Source: Rhodococcus sp. OK302
Lineage (GTDB): Bacteria > Actinomycetota > Actinomycetes > Mycobacteriales > Mycobacteriaceae
Assembly (NCBI RefSeq): GCF_002245895.1
Contig: NZ_NPJZ01000001.1
Location: 5,554,501-5,618,500 of the forward strand
Reading direction: 5' to 3'
Length of the DNA: 64,000 nt
Made by a program: the position numbers and the translations under genes. Shown here piece after piece: positions 34,941 to 43,946 of this stretch. Numbering within the stretch: the first letter of the stretch is position 1; the number at the start of each line of letters is the position of its first letter. Under the pieces are notes generated by a model. That model had not been told where the DNA came from, made no database searches, and saw nothing but the letters and a program-made list of their open reading frames with translations.

Positions 34941-36353
34941 GTGCGCGTACGAGGAATGATTGCAGTGTCCACGCTGGTAGGGGGACTGTTGGCGGTCACC
35001 GGGCCGGCAGCTCTCACTGCAAGTAGCGCGCCCGCAACAGGGTCACAGATACCTATCGCCCTGGCCGGCTCTGCATCGACGAAGCCTGCTCCGCCGCCGG
35101 ACTTCCTACCGACACCCCGAACCGTCCGCACCCAACGATCAGCGCCACCCAGTTCGGCGATCACGGGCAGCCCCGGGCAAAACCCTGAAGCGGCCGCGAT
35201 CGTGCTGACATCGCTCGGCATTCCCGAAATCGTTCTCAATGCGTATCGCTCCGCCGAACTCGTGATGATGACCGAGGCGCCCAAGTGCGGCGTCCCTTGG
35301 CACCTCCTCGCCGGTATCGGGCGAATCGAGTCCGGTCATGCCAACGGCGGACGGACCAACTCCGTCGGCACAACCCTGACGCCGATCCTCGGGCCGGTCC
35401 TGGACGGACGCCTCGCCGGCAACGAGGTCATCACCGACACCGACAAGGGCGCCGTCGACGGCGACCCGACCCACGATCGCGCAGTCGGTCCGATGCAGTT
35501 CATTCCAGCGACATGGAAGGGCTACGCCAGCGACGGCAACGGCGATGGTGTCGCCGATCCCAACAACGTCTTCGACGCTGCATTGTCGTCAGCGAAGTAC
35601 CTCTGCAGCGGTGGACTCGATCTCCGCAACCTCGACCAGGAAACGAAAGCTGTTCTTCGATACAACAATTCCGCGGCGTACGCCGCGAACGTAATCATGT
35701 GGTCGACGGCCTACAAGAGTGGCGTCGTTCCGTCCGGACCCCTTCCCTACGTCGGCGGTAACGGCACCGGAAGTGCGAACACCGGCAGCGCCGGCGGAAC
35801 TTCCGCGATTCTGGCCGCGGCGGCCGCAGTCGCACCGGATGCAAAGGACACAGACAAAGAGAAGGCAGCCGCAGCCGCCAGTACGACGCCGACGACGCCG
35901 CCTCTCCTACCGGGACTTCCGGACATGCCTGCCCTGTCGCCCGAGATTCAGGCACTCATCCCGTCCGGCCTCCTGCCCAGTCCGACCACCGTTCCGAACG
36001 CCACCGCCCGGGGTCCCGTCATCCCGCTCCCGGTCATGACGGCACGCGGCCTTGTCTGGCCGTTCTTGACTGCCGAAGGCTGGCGTTGGCCCGACGACAT
36101 GTGCACGATTCTGGATCCCGCAGCCCTGGCAGCCTTGCCGGCCGGCATCGCGCTTCCGTGTGTGGTTCCCACCCCCGACGCTCCGGGGCTGGCTCAGGCG
36201 ACCGACAGGACCGCGGAAACGACCACTCCGGAGGCCCCCGTCGCCACGACTCCGGCCGCCGCGCCCGCTCCCGAAGCCGCTCCGACTCCTCCGGCACCAC
36301 CCGCGCCTCCGGCACCGCTGTTCCCCGGCCTGCCGTTCATGCCGGCCTACTAG
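34941..36353 (+). CDS. Secreted lytic transglycosylase-like protein with Pro/Ala-rich tail
   Basis: The GTG at 34941 (AAGGGG 5 nt upstream) gives 470 residues. A signal peptide (residues 1-30) and disordered Pro/Ser region precede an SLT-like domain (about 75-250) with catalytic Glu in LAGIGRIESGHANGG, then VGPMQFIPATWKGY and a DGNGDGVADPNN loop, and conserved YNNSAAYA. A long Ala/Pro/Thr-rich C-terminal region follows (about 280-470). It should cleave peptidoglycan glycan strands outside the membrane. A paralogue follows at 36501. Confidence 0.87.
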   Translation: MRVRGMIAVSTLVGGLLAVTGPAALTASSAPATGSQIPIALAGSASTKPAPPPDFLPTPRTVRTQRSAPPSSAITGSPGQNPEAAAIVLTSLGIPEIVLNAYRSAELVMMTEAPKCGVPWHLLAGIGRIESGHANGGRTNSVGTTLTPILGPVLDGRLAGNEVITDTDKGAVDGDPTHDRAVGPMQFIPATWKGYASDGNGDGVADPNNVFDAALSSAKYLCSGGLDLRNLDQETKAVLRYNNSAAYAANVIMWSTAYKSGVVPSGPLPYVGGNGTGSANTGSAGGTSAILAAAAAVAPDAKDTDKEKAAAAASTTPTTPPLLPGLPDMPALSPEIQALIPSGLLPSPTTVPNATARGPVIPLPVMTARGLVWPFLTAEGWRWPDDMCTILDPAALAALPAGIALPCVVPTPDAPGLAQATDRTAETTTPEAPVATTPAAAPAPEAAPTPPAPPAPPAPLFPGLPFMPAY

Positions 36354-36448
36354 GTAACAAAAAGTAACGAACCCGCACCATTGGGCACCGGACTGACCTC
36401 GAAGATCACGGTTAAGTAACGGAACTGCAACAAATCAGGTAGCCTCGA

Positions 36449-36484
36449 TTCCGTCAGCGAACGGAAAACCCCGAATCCGGGGTT
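36449..36484 (+). promoter_or_regulatory. Twin back-to-back hairpins in the 5' UTR
   Basis: TTCCGT/ACGGAA (36449-36466, 6-nt loop) is directly followed by AACCCC/GGGGTT (36467-36484, 6-nt loop), both perfect. The Shine-Dalgarno AGGAGG begins at 36486, two nt later. The arrangement suggests translational or RNA-stability control of the next gene. Confidence 0.45.
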
Positions 36485-36500
36485 CAGGAGGCGTTAAACA

Positions 36501-37358
36501 GTGGGTCGGCATAACAAGAAGACAGATTCGCACATCCGTCGCAATTCGGTCATCGCGCTCACCGGACTCATTCCTATCGGATTGGTAACAGCAGCCAACT
36601 CTGCCGGCGCCGCATCCGAGATCCCCTTCTTCAACACCAGCGCCGCACAATCAGCCGACGCAGCCGCCGTGACCACGCAGGAACCGCAGGCCCAGATCCT
36701 CCCGATCGCGGACCTGGCCGAAACTCCCGTCGCAGCTCCGGAGCCTGCTCCGCTCGCACCGGTCCAGGAAACTCCTCCACTGCCGCCGTCCATGGCGGAG
36801 GGTGCTCTCGGCATCCCGAGCGTCAGCGTCGCGGCCTACCAGAATGCCGAGCGCATCCTCGCTGTCGAAAACCCCACCTGCAACATGCAGTGGACTCTGA
36901 TGGCCGGTATCGGCCGCGTCGAATCCGGCCACGCTCACGACGGTAAGGACGCCGACGCGAACGGCAACCTCTTCGACCCCGTGATCGGACTGCCCCTCAA
37001 CGGCAGCCTCCCCGGCCAGGCCGTGATCATGGACACCGACGGTGGCGCACTCGACGGCGACAGTGTCTACGACCGCGCTGTGGGCCCCATGCAGTTCATC
37101 CCGTCCACCTGGACGCAGTACGCCGGCGACGGCAACGGTGACGGCATCTCCGATCCGCAGAACCTGTTCGACTCCGCGCTGACCACCGGAAAATACCTGT
37201 GCGACGGTGGATTGAACATGCAGGACATCACTCAGGCCGCCAAAGCGATCCACCGCTACAACAACTCTGCGGCCTACGTCGCCAACGTCCTGGCCTGGAC
37301 CGCGGGCTACTCCACCGGCATCGTTCCCGCCGCATCAGACCTGCCTCGCATTCACTGA
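36501..37358 (+). CDS. Secreted lytic transglycosylase-like protein
   Basis: This 285-residue paralogue of the preceding protein starts at GTG 36501 with AGGAGG 9 nt upstream. It has a signal peptide (about 1-38), a Pro/Ala linker (about 55-105) and an SLT-like domain with catalytic Glu in MAGIGRVESGHAHDG (about 135-149), VGPMQFIPSTWTQY, DGNGDGISDPQN and YNNSAAYV. It lacks the long Pro-rich tail of its neighbour. It acts on peptidoglycan in the cell wall. Confidence 0.88.
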   Translation: MGRHNKKTDSHIRRNSVIALTGLIPIGLVTAANSAGAASEIPFFNTSAAQSADAAAVTTQEPQAQILPIADLAETPVAAPEPAPLAPVQETPPLPPSMAEGALGIPSVSVAAYQNAERILAVENPTCNMQWTLMAGIGRVESGHAHDGKDADANGNLFDPVIGLPLNGSLPGQAVIMDTDGGALDGDSVYDRAVGPMQFIPSTWTQYAGDGNGDGISDPQNLFDSALTTGKYLCDGGLNMQDITQAAKAIHRYNNSAAYVANVLAWTAGYSTGIVPAASDLPRIH

Positions 37359-37397
37359 TCAGCCGCCCTCGCCTGCCCCCTGTCGAGGACCTGGACC

Positions 37398-37403
37398 TAC
37401 CAT
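37398..37403 (+). promoter_or_regulatory. Possible -10 of leaderless mrp promoter
   Basis: TACCAT lies 6 nt before the mrp ATG. The intervening GGAGCC could also serve as a poorly spaced ribosome site, so the leaderless reading is uncertain. Confidence 0.35.
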
Positions 37404-37409
37404 GGAGCC

Positions 37410-38546
37410 ATGTCTGTACTGACCGAGTCCGACGTACGCTCCGCGCTCGCGCGAGTTCTCGATCCGGAAATCCGCAAGCCCATCACCGAATTGGGGATGG
37501 TCAAAGGCATCACACTCGGTGATGCCAACAGTGTTCACGTCGATATCTACCTCACGACGGCCGGTTGCCCGCTGCGCACCGAGATCACCGAGCGCGTCAC
37601 CAAGGCCGTCGCCGACGTCGCCGGTGTGGGCGCCATCAGCGTCGAACTCGACGTCATGAACGACACGCAGCGCACCGAACTCCGGAAGTCCCTACGCGGC
37701 GACTCCGCCGAACCGGTGATCCCCTTCGCTCAGCCAGGCTCACTCACTCGCGTGTACGCAGTCGCATCCGGTAAGGGCGGCGTCGGAAAGTCCAGTGTCA
37801 CAGTCAATCTCGCTGCCGCACTCGCTGCGCGCGGCCTGTCCGTCGGAGTCTTGGACGCCGACATCTACGGACACTCCATCCCCCGCATGCTGGGCACGGA
37901 CGCCAAGCCTACGCAGGTCGAGCGCATGATCATGCCGCCCGTCGCCCACGACATCAAGATGATCTCGATTGCTCAGTTCACGCAGGGCAACACCCCCGTC
38001 GTCTGGCGTGGGCCGATGCTGCACCGCGCGCTGCAGCAATTCCTGGCCGACGTCTTCTGGGGCGACCTCGACATCCTCCTGCTCGACCTGCCGCCGGGAA
38101 CCGGCGACATCGCGATCTCTGTCGCCCAGCTCATTCCGAGCGCCGAGATCCTGGTTGTCACCACCCCCCAGCAGGCAGCCGCCGAGGTCGCCGAACGCGC
38201 CGGCGCCATCGCCCTGCAGACCCGTCAGCGCATTGCCGGCGTCGTCGAGAACATGTCCTGGCTCGAACTTCCCGACGGCACCCGCATGGACGTCTTCGGC
38301 GAGGGCGGCGGCCAGACGGTTTCCGATCGCCTCACCAAGGCCGTCGGCGCCAAGGTTCCGCTTCTCGGCCAGATCCCGTTGGACCCGGCGGTCCGTGAAG
38401 CCGGTGACGCCGGAACACCGATCGTGCTCAGCGCACCCGACAGTGCAGCGGCAATCGCCCTGAAGGACATCGCCGACAAGTTGGCTGTCCGTCAGCGCGG
38501 ACTGGCCGGAATGTCGCTGGGCATCAACACCGTTCGAAACATGTAG
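37410..38546 (+). CDS. mrp: Mrp/NBP35 family iron-sulfur carrier ATPase
   Basis: The 378-residue protein has an N-terminal MIP18/DUF59 domain (about 1-85; LDPEIRKPITELGMV) and a ParA-like P-loop ATPase domain with deviant Walker A GKGGVGKSS (about 118-126) and LLDLPPGTGD (about 225). Mrp proteins bind and deliver Fe-S clusters. Immediately preceding genes are cell-wall hydrolases; the tat/sigE block is convergent. Confidence 0.94.
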   Translation: MSVLTESDVRSALARVLDPEIRKPITELGMVKGITLGDANSVHVDIYLTTAGCPLRTEITERVTKAVADVAGVGAISVELDVMNDTQRTELRKSLRGDSAEPVIPFAQPGSLTRVYAVASGKGGVGKSSVTVNLAAALAARGLSVGVLDADIYGHSIPRMLGTDAKPTQVERMIMPPVAHDIKMISIAQFTQGNTPVVWRGPMLHRALQQFLADVFWGDLDILLLDLPPGTGDIAISVAQLIPSAEILVVTTPQQAAAEVAERAGAIALQTRQRIAGVVENMSWLELPDGTRMDVFGEGGGQTVSDRLTKAVGAKVPLLGQIPLDPAVREAGDAGTPIVLSAPDSAAAIALKDIADKLAVRQRGLAGMSLGINTVRNM

Positions 38547-38558
38547 TACGCACGTACC

Positions 38559-38594
38559 AAAAGTGCCGCCCACCGAAAGGTGGGCGGCACTTTT
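38559..38594. terminator. Intrinsic terminator after mrp (bidirectional)
   Basis: A perfect 16-bp stem (38559-38574 and 38579-38594) with a GAAA tetraloop, closing in AAAA/TTTT. It also terminates the convergent tatB transcript. Confidence 0.95.
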
Positions 38595-38628
38595 GTCTGT
38601 ACAAGCCTGTGGTGTGTCTGGTCGGAGG

Positions 38629-39045
38629 CTAGGTCGCGTCGAGGTCGACTGGCGGACGCTCGCCGGCCGATAGTGGCTTGTCTTTGGAGAGCGACATCGT
38701 CGTGGGTTGCTGCACGCCGCTTTGCGGCTTGTCCCCTCCACCCGGCTTCTTGTCGAAGTTTCCGGTGAAGATGGAATCGTCGCCGTCGAGAAGGTGCTGG
38801 GTGATCACAGCGCGCGGTGTCATGCCGCGCAGCTTGTTCAGATCTGCCAGCGGTTTGCGCAGATCCTCGAAGTCAGTGCCCAACTCTTCCTTGAGTTGGT
38901 TGGAAGCGCCGGAGGCGTATTCACGCACCTGCCTCAATGACTTGGTTACCCAGGAGACCGCACCCGGAAGCCGCTCAGGTCCCAAGATGACCAGAGCCGC
39001 TACGAGGAGGATCATGAACTCGCCCCAACCGATGTTGCCAAACAC
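38629..39045 (-). CDS. tatB: Sec-independent translocase protein TatB
   Basis: The 138-residue protein has the TatB plan: one N-terminal membrane helix with the Glu-Pro-like hinge ([19 protein letters not shown] then GPERLP, residues 1-26), an amphipathic helix (about 28-60) and a flexible tail. It binds twin-arginine substrates with TatC. The GTG start lies 6 nt after a TAGGCT -10, so it is probably leaderless. It lies downstream of htrA, in the same orientation. Confidence 0.93.
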   Translation of the reverse strand: MFGNIGWGEFMILLVAALVILGPERLPGAVSWVTKSLRQVREYASGASNQLKEELGTDFEDLRKPLADLNKLRGMTPRAVITQHLLDGDDSIFTGNFDKKPGGGDKPQSGVQQPTTMSLSKDKPLSAGERPPVDLDAT

Positions 39046-39051
39046 AGGGTC

Positions 39052-39057
39052 AGCCTA
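39052..39057 (-). promoter_or_regulatory. -10 of leaderless tatB promoter
   Basis: TAGGCT on the minus strand is followed by GACCCT and then the tatB GTG, so transcription likely begins at the start codon. Confidence 0.5.
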
Positions 39058-39118
39058 CTGTGTGCTCGCCCGGTTCGTGCGGGTCCGGATCAACTTCACA
39101 GCAAGGTTGGAGGTTCGA

Positions 39119-40627
39119 TCAGTCGGAAACCGGTGTGACCGATATGTCGACCTGGCGTCCGTCGCGGATCAGCTGCACGTTGACGGGCTGTCCGATGGTC
39201 GTGGAATTGACCGCCACCACCAGTTCGTCGGCACTCGTCACCGGGCGATCCCCGACCTTGACGATCACATCGCCTTCGACAATTCCGGCCCGTTGCGCGG
39301 GACTGCCGTCACGAACGTTGGCCACGGCCGCACCACTGGTGGCGTCGTTGACCGCGGTGCGCGCGTTGACGCCGATATCGGGGTGATGCACCGAACCGTC
39401 ACGAATGATGGCCTGCGCCACCGTAGTCACGGTATCGATGGGAATCGCGAAACCCAGCCCCACGGAACCGCCGGACTCGCTGAGCATCGCAGTGTTGATA
39501 CCGATCACCCGGGCCTCGTCGTCGACCAGAGCGCCACCGGAATTACCGTGGTTGATGGCCGCGTCCGTCTGGACTGCATCGATGACCGCGTTGGTATCGG
39601 TGCCATCTCCGGACAAGCGGAGCGGACGGTTCAAGGCGCTGACGATTCCGGAAGTAACCGTCTTGCTCAGCCCGAGCGGTGAACCGACCGCGATGACCTC
39701 GTCGCCGACCTGAACGTCGCCGGACTTTCCGAGTTGTGCAACTGTCAGATTGTCTGCCGCCACCTTGAGCACTGCGAGGTCCGTTTTCACGTCACGGCCG
39801 ACGATCTGGGCATCGGTCTTAGTTCCGTCCGAGAAGATGACCTGGATACGAGCGTTCTGGGCCGGTGGGACAGCTGACGAAATCACGTGGTTGTTGGTGA
39901 CGATGTATCCGGCTCCGTCGATCACGACGCCTGAACCGGTACTGCCCTGATCGCCCACGGCAACTTGAATCGAGACAACGGACGGCAGCACAGCGTCCGC
40001 AACCTTAGCCACCTGCGACTGAGGTTGTTCGCCACTGCCCGATTGCACCAAGGTGACCCGCTGGCTGGTCAACGCGCCTCGATCAGCGGTGATCACCGTC
40101 GCCAGCAATCCACCCACCAATGCGATCACCAACGCGATTCCGGCAAGAGCTGCCAATGCCGACGGCGCGACCTTACGGCCGAACAGCACGTCTCTGACAT
40201 CGAGTTTCGGGGCGGGCGGCAAGATCTCCGGCTGCGTCTGCGCTGCGGGTGACCCCAATGCCACCGACGACGCCGGATCACGCCACGGGTCGCTCGGTTG
40301 TTCGTCTTCGGGCTCGCTCGCCGCTTCGGCGTCGGGATCCCGACCGATGGATTCGGTCTCTCCGTCCGGTCGTCCGAAGGCCTCGGCAAGGACTGGGTCC
40401 GGTGATCCGACCACCACATCCGGTGCCGGCACACCCCGCACCGACGTCGGTGAGAATGATCCGTCGACTCCACTGGGCCGACCGAAAACTTGTCGGGACG
40501 CCGGATCGATCTGCGGCCGGTACACAGGCCGAGGCTCGAGAACGGGCGCATCTGCCGGACGATCCACCAAACCGTTTGCCGAAGAATCGGTATCCACCCC
40601 GGAATGTCCCCGCTGTCCGTCAGTCAC
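39119..40627 (-). CDS. htrA: HtrA/DegP-family serine protease
   Basis: Starting at GTG 40627 the product is 502 residues. An acidic, Pro-rich cytoplasmic region (about 1-155) is followed by one membrane helix (ALAALAGIALVIALVGGLL), a trypsin-like protease domain with His in TNNHV, Asp in DLAVLKV and Ser in GNSGGALVD, and a C-terminal PDZ domain (about 405-490). It is an envelope quality-control protease of the extracytoplasmic stress response and lies downstream of sigE-rseA, as in mycobacteria. Confidence 0.94.
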   Translation of the reverse strand: MTDGQRGHSGVDTDSSANGLVDRPADAPVLEPRPVYRPQIDPASRQVFGRPSGVDGSFSPTSVRGVPAPDVVVGSPDPVLAEAFGRPDGETESIGRDPDAEAASEPEDEQPSDPWRDPASSVALGSPAAQTQPEILPPAPKLDVRDVLFGRKVAPSALAALAGIALVIALVGGLLATVITADRGALTSQRVTLVQSGSGEQPQSQVAKVADAVLPSVVSIQVAVGDQGSTGSGVVIDGAGYIVTNNHVISSAVPPAQNARIQVIFSDGTKTDAQIVGRDVKTDLAVLKVAADNLTVAQLGKSGDVQVGDEVIAVGSPLGLSKTVTSGIVSALNRPLRLSGDGTDTNAVIDAVQTDAAINHGNSGGALVDDEARVIGINTAMLSESGGSVGLGFAIPIDTVTTVAQAIIRDGSVHHPDIGVNARTAVNDATSGAAVANVRDGSPAQRAGIVEGDVIVKVGDRPVTSADELVVAVNSTTIGQPVNVQLIRDGRQVDISVTPVSD

Positions 40628-40682
40628 GCGGTCCAGTATCGCTGATCGACGAATGAAAGCTGATGCAGCCGCCCCGAAGAGT

Positions 40683-41018
40683 TCATTTGCGCCAACGACG
40701 GGACAACCGTTTGCCCAGAGCACCGAACCCGGCATCGACTCCGGGTGCACTTTCGGCGGTGTGGGTGTTGCACGACGGAATCTGGCTCAACAATCCGACA
40801 AGCGAGAGTGGCATCGTCATCTCGCCACTGCGTCGGAGTGCACCGCGCGCCTGCTGCTGCGCATCGACAGCGCCGGCGCATTCGGGACAGATGGAAATGT
40901 GATGGGAGGCCCGGAGGTAGGCCTGCATCCGGAGTTCTCCGTCGACGTAGGCGGCAATTGCCTCACTTGCCAGGTGCTCGGTCGAGCCGAACTGGCGGGG
41001 TGCCCGCGTCTCCGTCAT
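40683..41018 (-). CDS. rseA: Anti-sigma factor RseA (zinc-containing ZAS type)
   Basis: The ATG at 41018 with GGAGG 5 nt upstream gives 111 residues. The zinc anti-sigma signature H-x3-C-x2-C is present in ASHHISICPEC (about 38-48). It should hold SigE inactive and release it on redox or envelope stress. Its ORF lies just after sigE, overlapping nothing; a longer frame to 41141 is sigE antisense-like shadow in another frame. It has no membrane helix. Confidence 0.9.
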   Translation of the reverse strand: MTETRAPRQFGSTEHLASEAIAAYVDGELRMQAYLRASHHISICPECAGAVDAQQQARGALRRSGEMTMPLSLVGLLSQIPSCNTHTAESAPGVDAGFGALGKRLSRRWRK

Positions 41019-41070
41019 TCGTCCCTCCAGATGATCGACCAACTGTCCCTGCCGTCTCACTGCCCGGCCG

Positions 41071-41667
41071 TCAGACGCCGACGGATTCGGATTCGGCTGC
41101 GCGTTGCGCTGCCAGATGATCACGAATCGCCTGTCGTCCACGGTGGATACGGCTACGTACCGTTCCGAGCTTCACTCCCAGTGTGGCACCGATTTCCTCA
41201 TACGACAGACCTTCGATGTCACAGAGCACAACTGCTGCCCGGAAATCCGGCGCCAAGGAGTCCAAAGCGGCCTGGAGATCCGCATCGAGACGAGCGTCGT
41301 GATAGATCTGCTCGGGGTTCGGGCCGGCCGACGGTACGCGGTCGTAGTCCTCCGGAAGTGCTTCCATCCGGATGCGATTGCGGCGGCGAACCATATCGAG
41401 GAACAGATTGGTCGTGATGCGGTGCAACCAACCCTCGAAGGTGCCAGGCTGGTAATCGGAGAGCGAGCGGAACACACGGATGAAGGTGTCCTGGGTCAGA
41501 TCTTCGGCGTCCTGGGCGTCGCCGGACAACCGATACGCAAGCCGGTACACGCGGTCACCGTGCTGGCGGACGAGCTCGTCCCACGACGGCATCGCGGACT
41601 TCTCACCTGTCGCGTCGAAAACAGCAGTACCGATCAATTCGGAATCCACAGCCGATTCCGTCGTCAT
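41071..41667 (-). CDS. sigE: ECF sigma factor SigE
   Basis: The 198-residue ECF sigma factor has region 2 (about 28-95; [26 protein letters not shown]) and region 4 (about 135-185; [18 protein letters not shown] and [11 protein letters not shown]). Its position next to rseA, htrA and tatB identifies it with mycobacterial SigE, the envelope-stress sigma factor. A GGGAAC-N18-GTTG promoter about 100 bp upstream suggests it activates its own gene. Confidence 0.94.
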   Translation of the reverse strand: MTTESAVDSELIGTAVFDATGEKSAMPSWDELVRQHGDRVYRLAYRLSGDAQDAEDLTQDTFIRVFRSLSDYQPGTFEGWLHRITTNLFLDMVRRRNRIRMEALPEDYDRVPSAGPNPEQIYHDARLDADLQAALDSLAPDFRAAVVLCDIEGLSYEEIGATLGVKLGTVRSRIHRGRQAIRDHLAAQRAAESESVGV

Positions 41668-41768
41668 TACTTCCGACTCTCGAGGGCGAGGCTCGTCGTT
41701 GATCTGGAAAATTGGTTGATCCTCCTGCTCGCTCGGGACGGCGCTGTCAGCTCACGTGATGACTGGGA

Positions 41769-41796
41769 CAACCGAACACCGTGGTGTTTTGTTCCC
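41769..41796 (-). promoter_or_regulatory. SigE-type promoter of sigE
   Basis: On the minus strand GGGAAC (41796-41791), 18 bp, then GTTG (41772-41769) fits the ECF SigE pattern GGAAC-N18-GTT. The 5' UTR would be about 95 nt. This implies positive autoregulation. Confidence 0.65.
41775..41788. promoter_or_regulatory. 14-bp perfect palindrome inside the sigE promoter spacer
   Basis: AACACC-GT-GGTGTT is a perfect palindrome located between the -35 and -10 of the sigE promoter. A protein bound here would block or bend that promoter. Confidence 0.5.
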
Positions 41797-41802
41797 GGAA
41801 CA
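41790..41802. promoter_or_regulatory. Palindrome over the sigE -35
   Basis: TGTTCC-C-GGAACA is a perfect palindrome that contains the -35 GGAAC on both strands. It may simply be symmetric sigma contacts or a second operator. Confidence 0.4.
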
Positions 41803-41981
41803 CCGAATCAGCCATGCTGTCACCGCCGGTGGTGACCTTCTTTTCCGGCGATGTACCTACCCTGTCGCATCACGGTGTGCATGCCCTATGAAACGCCTGA
41901 GGGATTGCTGAGAATCCTGCCTGCGTGCGCGCCGTGTACGGACAAGTTGCGCGCCTTGCACAGACAAGGGAACGCGCCCGA

Positions 41982-41987
41982 TAACCT
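41982..41987 (+). promoter_or_regulatory. -10 of leaderless O-methyltransferase promoter
   Basis: TAACCT is followed after 6 nt by the GTG at 41994; no ribosome site is visible. Confidence 0.5.
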
Positions 41988-41993
41988 CATGGT

Positions 41994-42623
41994 GTGACCC
42001 ACGCCGAACAGATACTCCGCCACGTCGAGGACGTTGTTTCCGAGGACGAGATTTTGACTGCGGCGCGGAACCGAGCCAACGACCTCGGCGCAGCGCCGGT
42101 AACACCTGCGGTGGGAGCTGTACTGGCGATGTTCGCCCGCATGCTCGGAGCAAAAACAGCGGTCGAGATAGGTACCGGAGCCGGCGTGAGCAGTTTGTGG
42201 CTGTTGCACGGCATGCGCGACGACGGGGTCCTGACCACCATCGACAGCGAACCCGAACACCAGCGCGCAGCCAAGGCAACCTTCCGCGAAAGCGGAATTG
42301 CACCGGCCCGCACTCGCCTGATCAACGGCGACGCGCTCGACGTGCTGCCACGTCTGGCCGACGGCGGCTACGACCTGGTCTTCGTCGACTGCGAGCCCGT
42401 TGACCACCCGCACTACGTTCGCGAAGGTGTCCGGTTGCTTCGTCCCGGCGGAGTGATCGTTCTCCACGCCGCCCTGGCCGGTGGCCGGGTCGCGGACCCT
42501 TCGGCACGCGACGCAGCCACCGTGGCCGTCCGCGAAGCAGCAAAAGCTGTTGCGGACGACACACGCCTCATTCGTGTTCTCTTGCCGTTGGGCGAGGGCT
42601 TGCTGTGTGCAAGCAAGATCTAG
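41994..42623 (+). CDS. SAM-dependent O-methyltransferase (class I, Rv1220c-like)
   Basis: The 209-residue protein has the CCoAOMT-type fold: SAM motif [14 protein letters not shown] (about 46-59), DSEPEH (about 75) and the [13 protein letters not shown] metal/substrate segment (about 126-138). Such enzymes methylate catechol-type or other hydroxyl groups; the substrate is unknown. It starts with GTG and is likely leaderless. Its stop abuts the convergent glgC stop. Confidence 0.88.
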   Translation: MTHAEQILRHVEDVVSEDEILTAARNRANDLGAAPVTPAVGAVLAMFARMLGAKTAVEIGTGAGVSSLWLLHGMRDDGVLTTIDSEPEHQRAAKATFRESGIAPARTRLINGDALDVLPRLADGGYDLVFVDCEPVDHPHYVREGVRLLRPGGVIVLHAALAGGRVADPSARDAATVAVREAAKAVADDTRLIRVLLPLGEGLLCASKI

Positions 42624-43838
42624 CTAGATCCACACACCCTTGCCGATAGCTACGACGCCACCCTGACTGATCGCGAATCGTTCCCGATCTCGTTCGAGGT
42701 CGACGCCGATGATCTCGCCGGGACCCACGACCACGTTCTTGTCGAGGATGGCTCGACGAACAACGGCTCCCTTTCCGATGCGCACACCGGGCATCAGAAC
42801 ACTGCCCTCGACGGTCGCCCCGTCCTCGATCATCACGTTGGAGCTGAGAACCGAGTTACGCACGGTGGCAGCCGAGAGAATCGATCCGGCGCCGACTATC
42901 GACTCCTGGGCAAGCCCGCCCTTGACGAACTTGGCCGGTGCCAGGTTCTCGGTGGCGCCGCGGATGGGCCAGCGCCGGTTGTAGAGGTTGAAGATCGGAT
43001 GCACCGACACCAGGTCCATGTGTGCATCGTAGAAAGCGTCGAGGGTACCGACGTCACGCCAGTAGCCGCGGTCACGGTCGGTGGCGCCGGGGACGATGTT
43101 GTCCTTGAAGTCGTACACCGACGCTTCACCGGCGGCGACCAGAGCGGGGATGATGTCTCCGCCCATGTCGTGATCCGAATCGGAATTCTCCGAGTCCGCA
43201 CGGATGGCGTCGACGAGCACCTTGGTGGTGAACACGTAGTTACCCATGGATGCGAAGGTGGAATTGGGGTCGTCCGGGGTGCCGGGCGGATGAGCCGGCT
43301 TTTCGAGGAACTGGGTGATGCGTCCGGACTCGTCACTGTCGATGCAGCCGAAAGCGAATGCCTCGCTGCGCGGCACGCGAATACCGGCGACGGTCACACC
43401 GGCACCGGAATCGATGTGGTGCTGCACCATCTGTTCGGGGTCCATGCGGTACACGTGGTCGGCACCGAACACCACGATGTACTCGGGGTCCTCGTCGTAA
43501 ACCAGGTTGAGCGACTGCAGAATTGCGTCGGCACTACCGGTGTACCAGCGCGGCCCGAGCCGCTGCTGCGCTGGGACGGGAGTGATGTATTCGCCGGCGA
43601 ATCCGGACAGCCTCCAGGTCTGAGATATATGTCGGTCGAGTGAATGCGACTTGTATTGCGTGAGCACACAGAGACGCAGATAGCCTGCGTTCACCAAGTT
43701 GCTCAGCACGAAGTCGATCAGTCGATAGGCGCCGCCGAACGGCACCGCGGGTTTCGCTCTATCCGCCGTCAGCGGATAGAGACGTTTGCCCTCGCCTCCG
43801 GCGAGCACGATTCCAAGCACATGCGGCTGGCTTCTCAC
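42624..43838 (-). CDS. glgC: Glucose-1-phosphate adenylyltransferase
   Basis: The 404-residue protein has the nucleotidyltransferase N terminus ([17 protein letters not shown], about 8-24, and [15 protein letters not shown]), the substrate region ([10 protein letters not shown], about 125) and a C-terminal left-handed beta-helix (about 300-404). It makes ADP-glucose for GlgA/GlgM and thus for glycogen and maltose-1-phosphate. The GTG start lies 6 nt after TAGGTT with no ribosome site, so it appears leaderless. It is divergent from glgA. Confidence 0.95.
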   Translation of the reverse strand: MRSQPHVLGIVLAGGEGKRLYPLTADRAKPAVPFGGAYRLIDFVLSNLVNAGYLRLCVLTQYKSHSLDRHISQTWRLSGFAGEYITPVPAQQRLGPRWYTGSADAILQSLNLVYDEDPEYIVVFGADHVYRMDPEQMVQHHIDSGAGVTVAGIRVPRSEAFAFGCIDSDESGRITQFLEKPAHPPGTPDDPNSTFASMGNYVFTTKVLVDAIRADSENSDSDHDMGGDIIPALVAAGEASVYDFKDNIVPGATDRDRGYWRDVGTLDAFYDAHMDLVSVHPIFNLYNRRWPIRGATENLAPAKFVKGGLAQESIVGAGSILSAATVRNSVLSSNVMIEDGATVEGSVLMPGVRIGKGAVVRRAILDKNVVVGPGEIIGVDLERDRERFAISQGGVVAIGKGVWI

Positions 43839-43844
43839 ACCGTT

Positions 43845-43850
43845 AACCTA
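43845..43850 (-). promoter_or_regulatory. -10 of leaderless glgC promoter
   Basis: TAGGTT on the minus strand, then AACGGT, then the glgC GTG; spacing equals that of the divergent glgA promoter. Confidence 0.6.
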
Positions 43851-43934
43851 TCCGCACTGCACTACTCCCGCTAGCGATGGCACCCGCGACACCCGCAAGA
43901 ACGCCGAGCGGTAGCCGGATCGACTACGGGCGGT

Positions 43935-43940
43935 TAGGTT
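43935..43940 (+). promoter_or_regulatory. -10 of leaderless glgA promoter
   Basis: TAGGTT, then TAGCCC, then the glgA GTG at 43947. The same hexamer and spacing occur for glgC on the other strand. Confidence 0.6.
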
Positions 43941-43946
43941 TAGCCC

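Larger units (their letters stand above)
41668..41993. other. Divergent regulatory region between sigE and the O-methyltransferase gene
   Basis: This 326-bp region holds the sigE promoter (41769-41796), two palindromes around its -35 and spacer, and the leaderless promoter of the methyltransferase gene (41982-41987). No additional coding sequence was supported. Confidence 0.6.

Noticed and set aside
34900..34941. Resemblance to the 3' half of a ydaO (c-di-AMP) riboswitch before the first lytic transglycosylase gene (CCGGGGAACC ... GGGGAATC)
   Set aside because: The 115-bp gap is too short for the full two-fold ydaO fold and a TATATTTAT -10-like sequence lies just upstream of the matching part, leaving no room for the 5' half.
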